Assembly: GCA_963560245.1 (NCBI GenBank)
Contig: CAUWNS010000002.1
Span: forward strand, 1-64,000
Origin: Pseudoruminococcus_B sp937901805
GTDB lineage: Bacteria; Bacillota; Clostridia; Oscillospirales; Ruminococcaceae
Length of the DNA stretch: 64,000 bases
Reading direction: 5' to 3'
Shown: positions 1 through 9,098 of the stretch, one piece after another
How positions within the stretch are numbered: the first letter of the stretch is position 1
Layout of the letters: each line of letters starts with the position of its first letter
Notes under the pieces: generated by a model
The model's database searches: none
Seen by the model: only the letters and a program-made list of their open reading frames with translations
What the model was told of the DNA's origin: nothing
Made by a program: the position numbers and the translations under genes

Positions 1-35
1 CTGGTGAGCTTGATGTTTCCGACATTGACCTCTAA
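1..35 (+). CDS. hsdS: C-terminal end of a probable type I restriction specificity subunit (partial)
   Basis: Only the last ten codons are present, in the frame starting at base 3, reading GELDVSDIDL then TAA. HsdS proteins commonly end in a short GxxDVxxI tail, and the genes that follow include hsdR, so this is probably the end of hsdS, with hsdM expected further left. With ten residues the call rests mainly on context. An 85-base gap separates it from the FRG gene, and no terminator is visible in that gap. Confidence 0.45.
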   Translation, partial: GELDVSDIDL

Positions 36-120
36 GCCACTAAATTATTGTTTATTGCCGGATATAAGCATAAAAGAAAAATCAGCTGATAGGATCTTTA
101 GATAAAAAGGAGGTAACACT

Positions 121-1392
121 TTGGCTTACAAAGAATTAGCGATTGACGAACTTATCGAAATTGATTCTGTCAGTTCATTTATTCATGCCATAAAGGCTCT
201 CAAGGAGTCTGCGGATGGGTCCTCTACAGAATTATATTTTCGTGGACAAGATGCGGAGTTTTGGGATATTGAGCCAAGTGTATTCAGAAACGGTATGCTT
301 AGCGTCGAGCACAGGCTTATGCAAATTCCATTGCAGAAAATCCCAATAGAGTTTAAAGAATTTCACACAGTGTTTGATATTATGACGAAGTATCAGCACT
401 ATGGTATGTGTACAAGGCTTTTAGACTTAACCACCAATCCTTTGGTTGCACTGTACTTTGCTTGTAAATGCCATGGCGATGAGTCTTATATTAACGACGA
501 TGGCGAAGAATCACATGAACCATATGGAGCGATCTATTTTACTCAAAATTATTATCCATCCTTACCAACAGACCTTGAAGTCCAAATCGTTTCTACATTG
601 GCTAATTACGATCTTTCAAAAGAAAACACCGTTGCAGATGTTCTTTTGCGGTTAAAACGAGATCGTATTATCGATGAAGAAATGAGGAATAAATGGCAAC
701 AAAAAGACGGTTTCTCGGAATTCGTAAAAATAATTCAAAGTAATTATATGGTTGTTCCTACATATACTAACGAACGACTAAGAAAGCAGAGTGGTGTTTT
801 TCTACTTGCAAGTATGTTTTCCATTTCAAATGGTGCAGATATATCCAAATCCGTTATATCTAAGTCAAGGGGTGATTTGAGAGAAGCATTTGAAAAGGAA
901 TTTTTCTTCGTGCGTGGTGAAAACAAAGAAGAAATTTTGAAAGAACTTGACTTATATAACATCAACGAAGCAACTTTGTTTCCAGAGTTAGAGCACCAAC
1001 TCAGCTATATCAAATATGTAAACAGCGGAAATGTGCAAGTTGTTGCTGACTTTGAAAAATATGAGATTCATTCTAAAACAGATACCATATCACATATCCC
1101 CAATGATGATAATCTGAACAAGTATATTATCTCAAATCTATCAAACATTTTGGATGACATAGCCGAATCTGATGAGATAAATGAACTAAAAAGTATTATT
1201 CAAAACAATTTTGCTGTTGATTGGTATAATCGGGAGACAATCATAAGCAAAATGAGAATGTCTATTTCAGGTTACTATTTTGTAAAGTTCAAGGATAAAA
1301 AAATAGCAAAAGATAAGGCAACACAAATTACTGAACTACTAAAACAAGCTGTCGCAGAATACACGCCGACTGACATAGAAAGTGGTGAATGA
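121..1392 (+). CDS. FRG domain-containing protein
   Basis: A 423-residue protein starting at TTG (121), chosen because AAGGAGG lies about 6 bases upstream. The FRG domain occupies roughly residues 20-130. The family-naming F40-R41-G42 motif follows a short beta strand, and R99-L-L-D102 sits in the typical QHYG...TRLLDLT-NPLVALYFA block. The C-terminal two thirds have no domain I recognise. FRG proteins are known from restriction and phage-defence neighbourhoods, but their biochemical role is not established. Here the gene sits between hsdS and hsdR and overlaps hsdR by ATGA, which implies co-translation and a role connected with the type I enzyme. That role is inference. Confidence 0.85.
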   Translation: MAYKELAIDELIEIDSVSSFIHAIKALKESADGSSTELYFRGQDAEFWDIEPSVFRNGMLSVEHRLMQIPLQKIPIEFKEFHTVFDIMTKYQHYGMCTRLLDLTTNPLVALYFACKCHGDESYINDDGEESHEPYGAIYFTQNYYPSLPTDLEVQIVSTLANYDLSKENTVADVLLRLKRDRIIDEEMRNKWQQKDGFSEFVKIIQSNYMVVPTYTNERLRKQSGVFLLASMFSISNGADISKSVISKSRGDLREAFEKEFFFVRGENKEEILKELDLYNINEATLFPELEHQLSYIKYVNSGNVQVVADFEKYEIHSKTDTISHIPNDDNLNKYIISNLSNILDDIAESDEINELKSIIQNNFAVDWYNRETIISKMRMSISGYYFVKFKDKKIAKDKATQITELLKQAVAEYTPTDIESGE

Positions 1393-4300
1393 AAATGCCG
1401 GGATTATACAACGAAGCTGATTATGAAAACTCTGTAATCGAGTTGTTTAGAAATGATTTGGGATATGAGTACGCATACGGTCCTGATATTGAAAGGGACT
1501 TTTACAATCCTTTATATGAGGACGTACTATTGGACTCTCTGTATCGTTTGAACAGAGGTCTGCCTGATGACGCCATTCAGGACGCCTTATTCAAGCTCAA
1601 AAATTTTGAAAACGGAGAGCTTGTGCAGAAAAACGCTGTCTTTATGGACTATCTGCAAAACGGTATTCCGGTAAGATATTTTGTCGGTGGCGAAGAACGT
1701 TCCGCTATCGTCTATTTTGTGGACTATAAAAATCCCGACAATAACTCCTTTATTGTAGCGAACCAGTGGACTTTTATTGAGAACAGCAACAAGCGACCTG
1801 ATGTAATTCTCTTTTTGAATGGCTTGCCGGTCGTGTTGGTTGAGCTGAAATCTCCGTCCCGTGAAGAAACAGACGCTTCCGAAGCGTACCGGCAGCTCCG
1901 CAACTATATGCAGGAAATTCCGTCAATGTTTATTTATAACGCTATCTGCGTTATGAGCGACCAGTTGACCTCCAAAGCGGGTACGATCACCTCCGGTGAA
2001 GACCGCTTTATGGAGTGGAAAACAAAAGACGGAGATTATGAAAACACGCAGTATGCACAGTTTGATACATTCTTTGAGGGAATGTTTGAAAAAGAAAGAC
2101 TGCTTGATATTATCAAAAACTTTATTTGTTTTTCCAATGAAGGCGTGAATACTTTCAAAATCCTTGCGGGATACCACCAGTATTTTGCGGTTAGAAAAGC
2201 GATCGAATCTACGAAACACGCTACTGTTACAGACGGTAAAGGCGGTGTGTTCTGGCATACACAAGGAAGCGGTAAATCGCTTTCTATGGTTTTTTATGCT
2301 CATTTATTGCAGGAAGCATTAGATAGTCCTACGATTGTTGTACTTACCGATAGAAACGACCTTGATGACCAGCTTTACGGTCAGTTCGCAAAGTGCAAGG
2401 ATTTCTTAAGACAAGAGCCTATGCAAGCAGAGAGCAGAGAGCATCTGAAAACTTTGCTTGCCGGCAGACAGGCAAACGGTATTATTTTTACCACAATGCA
2501 GAAATTCGAGGAGTCAGACGAGCCGTTATCCGAACGCAATAATATCATTGTGATGGCGGACGAAGCTCATCGTGGACAGTACGGACTTGCCGAGAAGATA
2601 AAGATTACCAAAAATGAGGAAGGCGAAGACGTTGCAAAGCGTGTTATTGGCACAGCCCGAATTATCCGCAACACTTTACCGAACGCTACATATATCGGCT
2701 TTACGGGTACGCCTATTTCCTCCAAAGACCGCAGCACTCGTGAGGTGTTCGGAGATTACATAGATATTTACGATATGACACAGGCGGTTGAGGACGGAGC
2801 TACACGCCCTGTTTACTATGAAAGCCGTGTAATCAAGCTCAACCTCGACGAAGCAACCTTGAAGCTGATCGACGCCGAATATGATATTATGGCTCAAAAT
2901 GCTGACGAGGCGGTTATCGAAAAGAGCAAACGAGAGCTTGGACAGATGGAATCCGTTCTCGGCAACGATAACACCATCAATTCCCTTGTCTGCGATATTC
3001 TCGACCATTATGAGAATAACCGTGAGAACCTACTGACCGGTAAGGCGATGATTGTTGCATACTCCCGCCCTATCGCTATGAAGATTTACAAGCGTATCTT
3101 AGAGCTTCGTCCTGCTTGGACTGAAAAGGTCGCAGTCGTAATGACTTCCGGCAATAAGGATCCCGAAGAATGGCATGAAATCATTGGCAATAAGCAGCAC
3201 AAAGATGAACTTGCAAAGAAATTCAAGGATAACGACAGTCCGCTGAAAATTGCGATTGTTGTTGATATGTGGCTTACCGGATTTGATGTGCCGTCCCTTG
3301 CCACAATGTATGTTTACAAGCCGATGTCCGGACACAATCTTATGCAGGCTATCGCCCGTGTAAACCGTGTGTTCCGTGATAAAGAAGGTGGTCTTGTTGT
3401 TGACTATGTCGGAATTGCTACTGCTCTGAAGCAGGCAATGAACGACTACACCTCCCGTGATAAAAAGAACTATGGCGATACCGATGTCGCAAAGGTTGCA
3501 TATCCGAAGTTTTTGGAAAAGCTGTCGGTTTGTCGTGATAAGTTCCACGGATACGATTATTCCAAGTTCCAAAATGGTACAGACCTTGAAAGAGCAAAAA
3601 CAATCAGCGGTGCTGTCAACTTTATTATGGGCAGAGAAAAGACTGATGAGAAAGACTCTTTTGTAAAAGAAGCTCTTATGCTTCATCAGGCATTGTCTCT
3701 CTGTTCTTCCTTAGTTGATGAGGGCAGCAGATTTGAAGCGGCGTTCTTTGAATCTGTGCGTGTACTGGTTCTCAGGCTGACGAATACCGGTGTGGGCAAA
3801 AAGATTTCTCTGCCGGAAATGAACGCAAGGATAAACGAACTTCTTAAACAGAGTATTAAGAGTGATGGCGTTATCAATCTTTTCTCCGACATCAAAGAGG
3901 AGTTCTCTCTGTTTGATCCGAAATTCCTCCAAGAAGTCGCCAATATGAAAGAAAAGAACCTTGCGGTTGAGTTACTGAAAAAGCTGATTGCGGAGCAGGT
4001 ATCCGTTTACCGCAGAACGAATGTGGTCAAATCCGAGAAGTTCAGCGAGATTATGCAGCGTTCTCTCAATGCGTATCTCAACGGTATGCTGACCAACGAA
4101 GAAGTAATCGAAGAAATGCTGAAACTGGCAAAACAGATTGCAGCAGCACAGCAAGAAGGCGACAAACTCGGACTTACAGCCGATGAGCTTGCTTTCTATG
4201 ACGCTTTGGCGAAACCGCAGTCAATCAAGGACTTCTATGAGAATGACGAACTGATTGCCATTACAAAAGAGCTTGCCGATACCCTCCGAAAGAATAAGAC

Positions 4301-4460
4301 GATAGACTGGCAGAAACGAGAATCTGCAAGAGCCAAAATGCGGATGCTTATCAAAAAGCTCCTGAAAAAGCACAAGTACCCGCCTGAAGGTATGGAGGAC
4401 GCTGTGCAGACCGTTATGACTCAGTGCGAACTGTGGACGGATAATGTAATGGACGCATAA
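1389..4460 (+). CDS. hsdR: Type I restriction enzyme R subunit (HsdR)
   Basis: The motor and nuclease subunit of a type I restriction-modification complex, which translocates DNA using ATP and cuts unmodified DNA. At 1023 residues it is full length. The N-terminal RecB-like PD-(D/E)xK nuclease shows D138 and E152-L-K154. The SF2 helicase core has Walker A GSGKS near residues 293-297, DEAH at 391-394, the motif III-like FTGTP, and a motif VI-like QAIARVNR. The C-terminal part is helical. It overlaps the FRG gene by four bases. The methylase hsdM lies outside the window, so completeness of the system cannot be judged here. Confidence 0.96.
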   Translation: MKMPGLYNEADYENSVIELFRNDLGYEYAYGPDIERDFYNPLYEDVLLDSLYRLNRGLPDDAIQDALFKLKNFENGELVQKNAVFMDYLQNGIPVRYFVGGEERSAIVYFVDYKNPDNNSFIVANQWTFIENSNKRPDVILFLNGLPVVLVELKSPSREETDASEAYRQLRNYMQEIPSMFIYNAICVMSDQLTSKAGTITSGEDRFMEWKTKDGDYENTQYAQFDTFFEGMFEKERLLDIIKNFICFSNEGVNTFKILAGYHQYFAVRKAIESTKHATVTDGKGGVFWHTQGSGKSLSMVFYAHLLQEALDSPTIVVLTDRNDLDDQLYGQFAKCKDFLRQEPMQAESREHLKTLLAGRQANGIIFTTMQKFEESDEPLSERNNIIVMADEAHRGQYGLAEKIKITKNEEGEDVAKRVIGTARIIRNTLPNATYIGFTGTPISSKDRSTREVFGDYIDIYDMTQAVEDGATRPVYYESRVIKLNLDEATLKLIDAEYDIMAQNADEAVIEKSKRELGQMESVLGNDNTINSLVCDILDHYENNRENLLTGKAMIVAYSRPIAMKIYKRILELRPAWTEKVAVVMTSGNKDPEEWHEIIGNKQHKDELAKKFKDNDSPLKIAIVVDMWLTGFDVPSLATMYVYKPMSGHNLMQAIARVNRVFRDKEGGLVVDYVGIATALKQAMNDYTSRDKKNYGDTDVAKVAYPKFLEKLSVCRDKFHGYDYSKFQNGTDLERAKTISGAVNFIMGREKTDEKDSFVKEALMLHQALSLCSSLVDEGSRFEAAFFESVRVLVLRLTNTGVGKKISLPEMNARINELLKQSIKSDGVINLFSDIKEEFSLFDPKFLQEVANMKEKNLAVELLKKLIAEQVSVYRRTNVVKSEKFSEIMQRSLNAYLNGMLTNEEVIEEMLKLAKQIAAAQQEGDKLGLTADELAFYDALAKPQSIKDFYENDELIAITKELADTLRKNKTIDWQKRESARAKMRMLIKKLLKKHKYPPEGMEDAVQTVMTQCELWTDNVMDA

Positions 4461-4480
4461 ATTGATGGAGGACGACGATT

Positions 4481-6604
4481 ATGGATAAAAGATTTCAATG
4501 GACGAGCTTCTATATGGAGCTGGCTTCCGCCTTATTAAAATATAAGAATAATCGTAGTGAGCTAATCGGCATACTGAAAACAATCTTTTCTGACGCCGGA
4601 ATGAACTTCCCTTTCAAGGAAAAAGGCCAAATATACGAGGATGTCTGCCCTTTTACAATTTTCGGTTCTTTCAATAAAGGAATTACAAACGCTAACCGCA
4701 TTGCGTTGTTGGAGCAATTTGCAAAACAGTTTACAATCAAAGCGGCTGTTCCAACAGAGTTTGACGGTATCCCCGTTGTTATGAATTTAAGTGCGTGGTT
4801 CTTTGCATACAAGGAAAATCGAGGAGAACACGACATAGACAACCTTTGGAATTTGCTTGAAAAAGCCATTGCCTACTCTGATGAAACATCCGCAGATAAT
4901 AAAAAAGCTTTTATCGCTGCTTATGACAAGGTAACGAAGCAGAAAATGATTAAGTGGAATATTACGATGGGCCTTTATTGGGTAAGGCCATATACCTTTA
5001 TCAATTTGGACTCCACAAACCGTACGTTTATTACCGATGTAGATAACATGCCGCACTATTTCACTACAATCTTTTCTGACATCAATAAGGGCTTGCCTGA
5101 CGGAACAAGCTATCTGTTTATGTGCGAACAGGCAAAAAATGCCCTGAAACAGAAAGAGTACGACTACCACAGCTTTCCGGAGCTTTCATATTGTGCGTGG
5201 AAAAACAGTCAGGAAACTCCTGATGAGCCGGCAACAAATAGAGTTGACTCCAATGTAAAAGAGACCGATTACTGGATTTACTCTCCGGGCGATAACGCCT
5301 GTATGTGGGACGAGTTCTACAAGCTCGGAATTATGGGCATTGGTTGGGACGATGTAACAGACCTAAAAGGATTTTCTTCAAAGGAAGAAATCAAAGACTA
5401 TATGAAAAAGGTCTACGACCCAAGCTACTCATATAAAAACAACGCACATTGCTTGTGGCAGTTCGCAAATGAAATCAAAATCGGCGATGTCATTTTCGTT
5501 AAAAAAGGTATGCATAAAATCATCGGAAAAGGTGTCGTAACCTCAGATTACATTTACGATTCCACAAGAGAAACCTACAAACATATCAGGAAAGTCGAAT
5601 GGACGAACAAGGGTGAATGGGAACATCCGGGACAGGCGGTAATGAAAACTTTGACCTGTATTTCTCCGTACCCCGATTATGTTCAACAGTTGCTTGCATT
5701 GTTTGCCGAGGATACACCGGAAGAAATTACCGAACAAGTAGAAATTAAGTATCCTCCATATACAAAGGACGATTTCTTGAACGAAGTCTATATGGACGAG
5801 GATACTTACAATACGCTGACGGAATTGCTTGAAGCCAAGTATAATGTCATTTTGCAGGGCGCACCGGGTGTAGGCAAGACATTTGCCGCAAAACGACTTG
5901 CATATTCGATTATGGGGCAAAAAGATACCAGCCGTGTTGCAATGGTGCAGTTCCATCAAAGCTATTCTTATGAAGATTTTATTCAGGGATATAGACCTTC
6001 CAAAGAGGGCTTTGAACTTGTAAACGGTGCTTTCTATAAGTTCTGCAGAGAGGCGGAAGAAGATAATGAAAGACCATATTTCTTTATCATTGATGAAATC
6101 AACCGTGGCAATCTGAGCAAAATCCTCGGAGAACTGATGATGTTGATTGAAAAGGATAAGCGTGGCGAAAAGATTAAGCTACTCTACTCCAACGAATGGT
6201 TTACCGTACCGCAGAATGTAAGAATTATCGGTATGATGAATACGGCGGACAGAAGCCTTGCTCTTATGGATTATGCACTCCGAAGAAGATTTGCGTTCTT
6301 CGACTTTGCGCCTGCGTTTTCTTCGGAAGGCTTCAAAAACTACTTGGCGGAAAAGGATTCACCTAAGTTGGAGAAGCTGATTACCGCTGTCGAGTCTTTG
6401 AATAGTACAATTTCAGCAGATGAGTCATTGGGAGACGGATTTAGAATCGGTCATAGTTATTTCTGCACCGACGATAAAATTACCGATGAATGGCTTAAAT
6501 CTGTTGTTGAATATGAAGTGATACCGCTGATTAAAGAATACTGGTTTGATGAACCTACAAAGGTCAGAGACTGGTCTGCAACATTAAGGAGTGCCATAAA
6601 ATGA
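4481..6604 (+). CDS. mcrB: McrB-like AAA+ restriction NTPase with EVE-like domain
   Basis: A 707-residue motor protein of a type IV (McrBC-like) restriction system, expected to recognise modified DNA and to drive cleavage by McrC. Three parts are visible. Residues 1-255 form an uncharacterised N-terminal region. An EVE/PUA-like module at about 262-380 starts YWIYSPGDN and is a likely modified-base reader. The AAA+ GTPase core has Walker A GAPGVGKT at 460-467, Walker B with D538-E539 followed by INRG, and the McrB signature N587-TADRS. The start ATG has GGAGG upstream. It follows hsdR after 20 bases and overlaps mcrC by ATGA, so one transcript probably serves both restriction systems. The EVE assignment is by fold-like motif only. 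Confidence 0.92.
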   Translation: MDKRFQWTSFYMELASALLKYKNNRSELIGILKTIFSDAGMNFPFKEKGQIYEDVCPFTIFGSFNKGITNANRIALLEQFAKQFTIKAAVPTEFDGIPVVMNLSAWFFAYKENRGEHDIDNLWNLLEKAIAYSDETSADNKKAFIAAYDKVTKQKMIKWNITMGLYWVRPYTFINLDSTNRTFITDVDNMPHYFTTIFSDINKGLPDGTSYLFMCEQAKNALKQKEYDYHSFPELSYCAWKNSQETPDEPATNRVDSNVKETDYWIYSPGDNACMWDEFYKLGIMGIGWDDVTDLKGFSSKEEIKDYMKKVYDPSYSYKNNAHCLWQFANEIKIGDVIFVKKGMHKIIGKGVVTSDYIYDSTRETYKHIRKVEWTNKGEWEHPGQAVMKTLTCISPYPDYVQQLLALFAEDTPEEITEQVEIKYPPYTKDDFLNEVYMDEDTYNTLTELLEAKYNVILQGAPGVGKTFAAKRLAYSIMGQKDTSRVAMVQFHQSYSYEDFIQGYRPSKEGFELVNGAFYKFCREAEEDNERPYFFIIDEINRGNLSKILGELMMLIEKDKRGEKIKLLYSNEWFTVPQNVRIIGMMNTADRSLALMDYALRRRFAFFDFAPAFSSEGFKNYLAEKDSPKLEKLITAVESLNSTISADESLGDGFRIGHSYFCTDDKITDEWLKSVVEYEVIPLIKEYWFDEPTKVRDWSATLRSAIK

Positions 6605-7626
6605 TACGCATACAAAACATATACTATATGCTTTCATATGCGTTTCAGGTCTTAAATGAGCAAGGGTACAAACAGGTCGCTACCGAGGAATTTGACAATG
6701 TTGCGGAACTGTGTGCTGCCATTCTAATTAAGGGAGTGTCTTTGCAGATAAAACGAGGGTTGGGTAAGGAATATGTGCTTCAAAGTGAGTCTTTATCCTC
6801 CTTCCGAGGGAAAATAGACATATCCACTTCGGTAAAACAGCAATCAATGCTGAAAAAGCAGTTGGTGTGCAATTATGACGAGTTCTCGGTTAATTCCTAT
6901 ATGAATCAAATTATCCGTACAACGATGGATGTCCTCGTCAGAAGCGAAATCAGCAAGGATCGGAAAAAACAGCTTCGCAAATTGCTCATCTATTTTTCAG
7001 AAGTTGAACCATTGAGCCGGGATGGCATAAACTGGAAGCTTCAATTCAACAAGAATAATCAGACATATCAAATGCTGATTTCCGTTTGCTATCTGATACT
7101 TAAAGGGTTGTTGCAAACGACCTCGGACGGAAGCACAAAACTGATGGACTTCCTTGATGAACAGCGTATGTGTAAGCTTTATGAGAAGTTTATTCTTGAA
7201 TACTACCGCAAGGAACACTCTGAAGTCCGGGCGTCGGCGTCTCAAATTCCTTGGGATACCGATGATGATTACAGAGAAATGCTCCCTGTTATGCAAAGCG
7301 ACATTATGCTGAAAAAGGGAGAAAAGACGCTGGTAATAGATGCGAAGTATTATTCGCATACAACGCAGAAGCAATATGATGTAAACACCTTACATTCAGG
7401 GAATCTGTATCAGATATTTACTTATGTAAAAAACCTTGATACAGAGAGAACCGGAAATGTGTCCGGAATGTTGCTCTATGCAAAGACAGACGAAGTGGTG
7501 TTACCAAATAATGAATATAAAATGGGCGGCAATGCTATTTCTGTCAAGACGCTTGATTTGGATTGCGACTTTTATGAAATTAAAGCACAGTTAGATGATA
7601 TTGTCTGCTCTTTTTTGGGAAGGTAG
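6601..7626 (+). CDS. mcrC: McrC-like 5-methylcytosine restriction nuclease subunit
   Basis: The partner endonuclease of the preceding McrB. It has the family's usual length (341 residues) and opening (IRIQNIYYMLSYAFQ). The PD-(D/E)xK active site is visible as D234 (in SDIML) and D247-A-K249, followed by the YY found in McrC proteins. The middle region is helical and likely contacts the McrB hexamer. It overlaps mcrB by ATGA. It is the last gene of the operon and is followed by a strong inverted repeat. Confidence 0.93.
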   Translation: MIRIQNIYYMLSYAFQVLNEQGYKQVATEEFDNVAELCAAILIKGVSLQIKRGLGKEYVLQSESLSSFRGKIDISTSVKQQSMLKKQLVCNYDEFSVNSYMNQIIRTTMDVLVRSEISKDRKKQLRKLLIYFSEVEPLSRDGINWKLQFNKNNQTYQMLISVCYLILKGLLQTTSDGSTKLMDFLDEQRMCKLYEKFILEYYRKEHSEVRASASQIPWDTDDDYREMLPVMQSDIMLKKGEKTLVIDAKYYSHTTQKQYDVNTLHSGNLYQIFTYVKNLDTERTGNVSGMLLYAKTDEVVLPNNEYKMGGNAISVKTLDLDCDFYEIKAQLDDIVCSFLGR

Positions 7627-7627
7627 T

Positions 7628-7672
7628 ATTAGTCAAGCACGATTCGGCAAATCGCACTTGACTAATTTGCTT
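7628..7672 (+). terminator. Terminator of the restriction operon
   Basis: An inverted repeat with arms ATTAGTCAAG and CTTGACTAAT plus further G-T tolerant pairs is followed by TTGCTTTTT, directly after the mcrC stop codon. It lies between convergent genes and could also stop the opposing tnpV transcript. Confidence 0.7.
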
Positions 7673-7684
7673 TTTAGCTCTTGA

Positions 7685-8059
7685 TCATAAAAAAATCAAG
7701 TCGGCCCCGACCGCTTCTGCGACCCGGCTTCGTATATTATTCATCCTCCTTACCCATTCCATTGGATTCTCAGCTTTTAGCTGTTCGGTGACGCCTTCCC
7801 TTTCGGAAAGTTGATTTACCAGCCGGAGAAAAAATTGTTGTGCCTGTTCTTCGGTATCGGCGAGGTGAGAATGGAGCTTACCGGAAGTGAGTAGATTGTA
7901 GTACAAGATTTTATGATGCTGCTTTAAGTACCGTAGGCGTCGTTTTCCCCACACGCCGATTGGCCGTTCTGCGTTTTCGGGTAGTGTTAAGTTAGGCAGT
8001 AGATAGTCACCTTGCTGTGTATATTCAACACCCATTTGTTCAAATATTGTTTTTCCCAT
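7685..8059 (-). CDS. tnpV: TnpV-type transposon-encoded protein
   Basis: A 124-residue protein with the full family pattern: opening K-T-I-F-E-Q-M-G, then GDYLLPNLTLPE, a central RPIG-W-G-RRLRYLKQH, LLTSGKL-SHLADTEEQA, and a terminal EWVRRMNNIR. TnpV is known from Tn4451-type and related conjugative elements. Its function is not settled. The start ATG has AAAGGAGG upstream on the minus strand. It marks the neighbourhood as mobile. A degenerate second copy of its leader occurs near 9301-9340. Confidence 0.9.
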   Translation of the reverse strand: MGKTIFEQMGVEYTQQGDYLLPNLTLPENAERPIGVWGKRRLRYLKQHHKILYYNLLTSGKLHSHLADTEEQAQQFFLRLVNQLSEREGVTEQLKAENPMEWVRRMNNIRSRVAEAVGADLIFL

Positions 8060-8126
8060 AGTGTAAAACCTCCTTTGATACTGTCATTCTACCAAAAGAG
8101 GTTTTGACTTACGAATGTGCGATTCA

Positions 8127-8723
8127 TCAAATTGCAGATCTATCCATTGTTCTTGTGCTTTGCTTCTCCCTGTGTGCAAACCGCTTCAGCGTTTTGATAT
8201 GCCAATCGGATTTGCGGGTGATGGTGCGAAAGTAGGTAGAGCAGAAGAACTCCACCAAATAGACCTTCGGAATGTGGTTAACATTGTTTTTCTTAAAAAA
8301 CTTTATGTATCCTTTGTTGCACCAGTTGTTAATAGATGTTTTTCCATAGTTGGTAATCTCAGAAACCACCTGCGTTGTTAGCACATCGGGATAATCGGCA
8401 AGCAGTTCTGTATAATACACTTGCAGGTGCTCTAAAGCAATTTTGGAAATCTCCAGTTTCATTTTGATGGGATATTTTCCTCCATACCACCCGGCAGGGG
8501 CAGAATAGCTTTCAGGGAACACCTTGCGTTCCTCCAAGTAAGTAATTACATCCGATTTCCTGATTTTATAGCACCTTGTTTTCTTACCGGAATATTCGCA
8601 GGGAATCTTACCGCTTTGAAGTAAATACAAAGCGGTGGACTTGCTGATGTGGCAAATTCGATATAACTGATCTTTCGTGATTACATCGGGGATCGAATCC
8701 CAGTTGATTGCATTTTCATTCAT
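8127..8723 (-). CDS. Excisionase-like helix-turn-helix DNA-binding protein
   Basis: A 198-residue protein. The ATG at 8723 is preferred over one five codons upstream because GAGGTG lies seven bases before it. Residues about 15-65 look like an excisionase/MerR-type winged helix: TKDQL, then SKSTALYLLQSGKIP, then a basic turn with YKIRKSDVITYLEE. A second, weaker helix-turn-helix-like stretch (GKTSINNWCNKGYIKFFKK) follows around residues 120-140. Such proteins often accompany integrases and control excision or transfer of integrative elements. No integrase is present in the window. The role is inferred from domain and position beside the tRNA scar. Confidence 0.6.
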   Translation of the reverse strand: MNENAINWDSIPDVITKDQLYRICHISKSTALYLLQSGKIPCEYSGKKTRCYKIRKSDVITYLEERKVFPESYSAPAGWYGGKYPIKMKLEISKIALEHLQVYYTELLADYPDVLTTQVVSEITNYGKTSINNWCNKGYIKFFKKNNVNHIPKVYLVEFFCSTYFRTITRKSDWHIKTLKRFAHREKQSTRTMDRSAI

Positions 8724-8979
8724 AGCAATACACCTCATAAAGCTTGATTGTCGGCGAGCTGTCCGTGTATTGCCGTTCTGTCTTTGTTCTGTCCTGTTCT
8801 ACCCTCAGTTCTGTCCAAAATCGTAAATTTCCACTATTTGAACCGATTTTTGATGAGTGCAGAAACAAGGCTGTTTTCGTGCTGAAAGGATTGAAAAATC
8901 CAGTAACAATGCGGATTTTTTAAACGATGAAACTTACAGATGCTGACTCAAAATAACTGAAAAGTGGTCAAAGGATAAC
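8724..8979. other. Non-coding end of the integrated segment
   Basis: A stretch of 256 bases with no convincing gene. It contains a short A/T-flanked inverted repeat near 8896-8922 (AAAAATCC with GGATTTTTT) that could terminate transcription. Near 8961-8974 is a D-arm-like piece (GTGGTCAAAGG). The acceptor 5' strand predicted for the neighbouring tRNA-Ser (GGAGAGT) is absent from the preceding 100 bases, so no complete tRNA is encoded. Confidence 0.5.
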
Positions 8980-9038
8980 GCACTCGAAATGCTGTGTCCC
9001 GAAAGGGACCTAGGGTTCGAATCCCTAACTCTCCGCCA
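8980..9038 (+). other. 3' fragment of tRNA-Ser(CGA), probable attachment site
   Basis: From the anticodon loop CTCGAAA (anticodon CGA) onward the sequence is a good serine tRNA. It has a long variable arm with a perfect GTCCC/GGGAC hairpin, a T-arm TAGGG-TTCGAAT-CCCTA, the acceptor strand ACTCTCC, discriminator G and an encoded CCA. On the 5' side only three anticodon-stem pairs hold, and the matching acceptor strand is missing. This is the pattern left when an element integrates in a tRNA gene and displaces its 5' part. The native terminator follows immediately, which places the chromosome to the right and the inserted element to the left. Confidence 0.75.
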
Positions 9039-9046
9039 GAACATGA

Positions 9047-9097
9047 ATAGATACTAATTATGACATGATGAGAGTCACAATTAGTATCTATTTTTTA
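9047..9097 (+). terminator. Terminator behind the tRNA-Ser remnant
   Basis: ATAGATACTAATT pairs with AATTAGTATCTAT, with additional inner pairing GTGAC-like, followed by TTTTTT. It sits 9 bases after the CCA and was presumably the terminator of the intact tRNA gene. Confidence 0.8.
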
Positions 9098-9098
9098 T

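Noticed and set aside
8941..9038. Complete tRNA-Ser gene
   Set aside because: The 5' acceptor strand and two anticodon-stem pairs are missing; only the 3' part is preserved.
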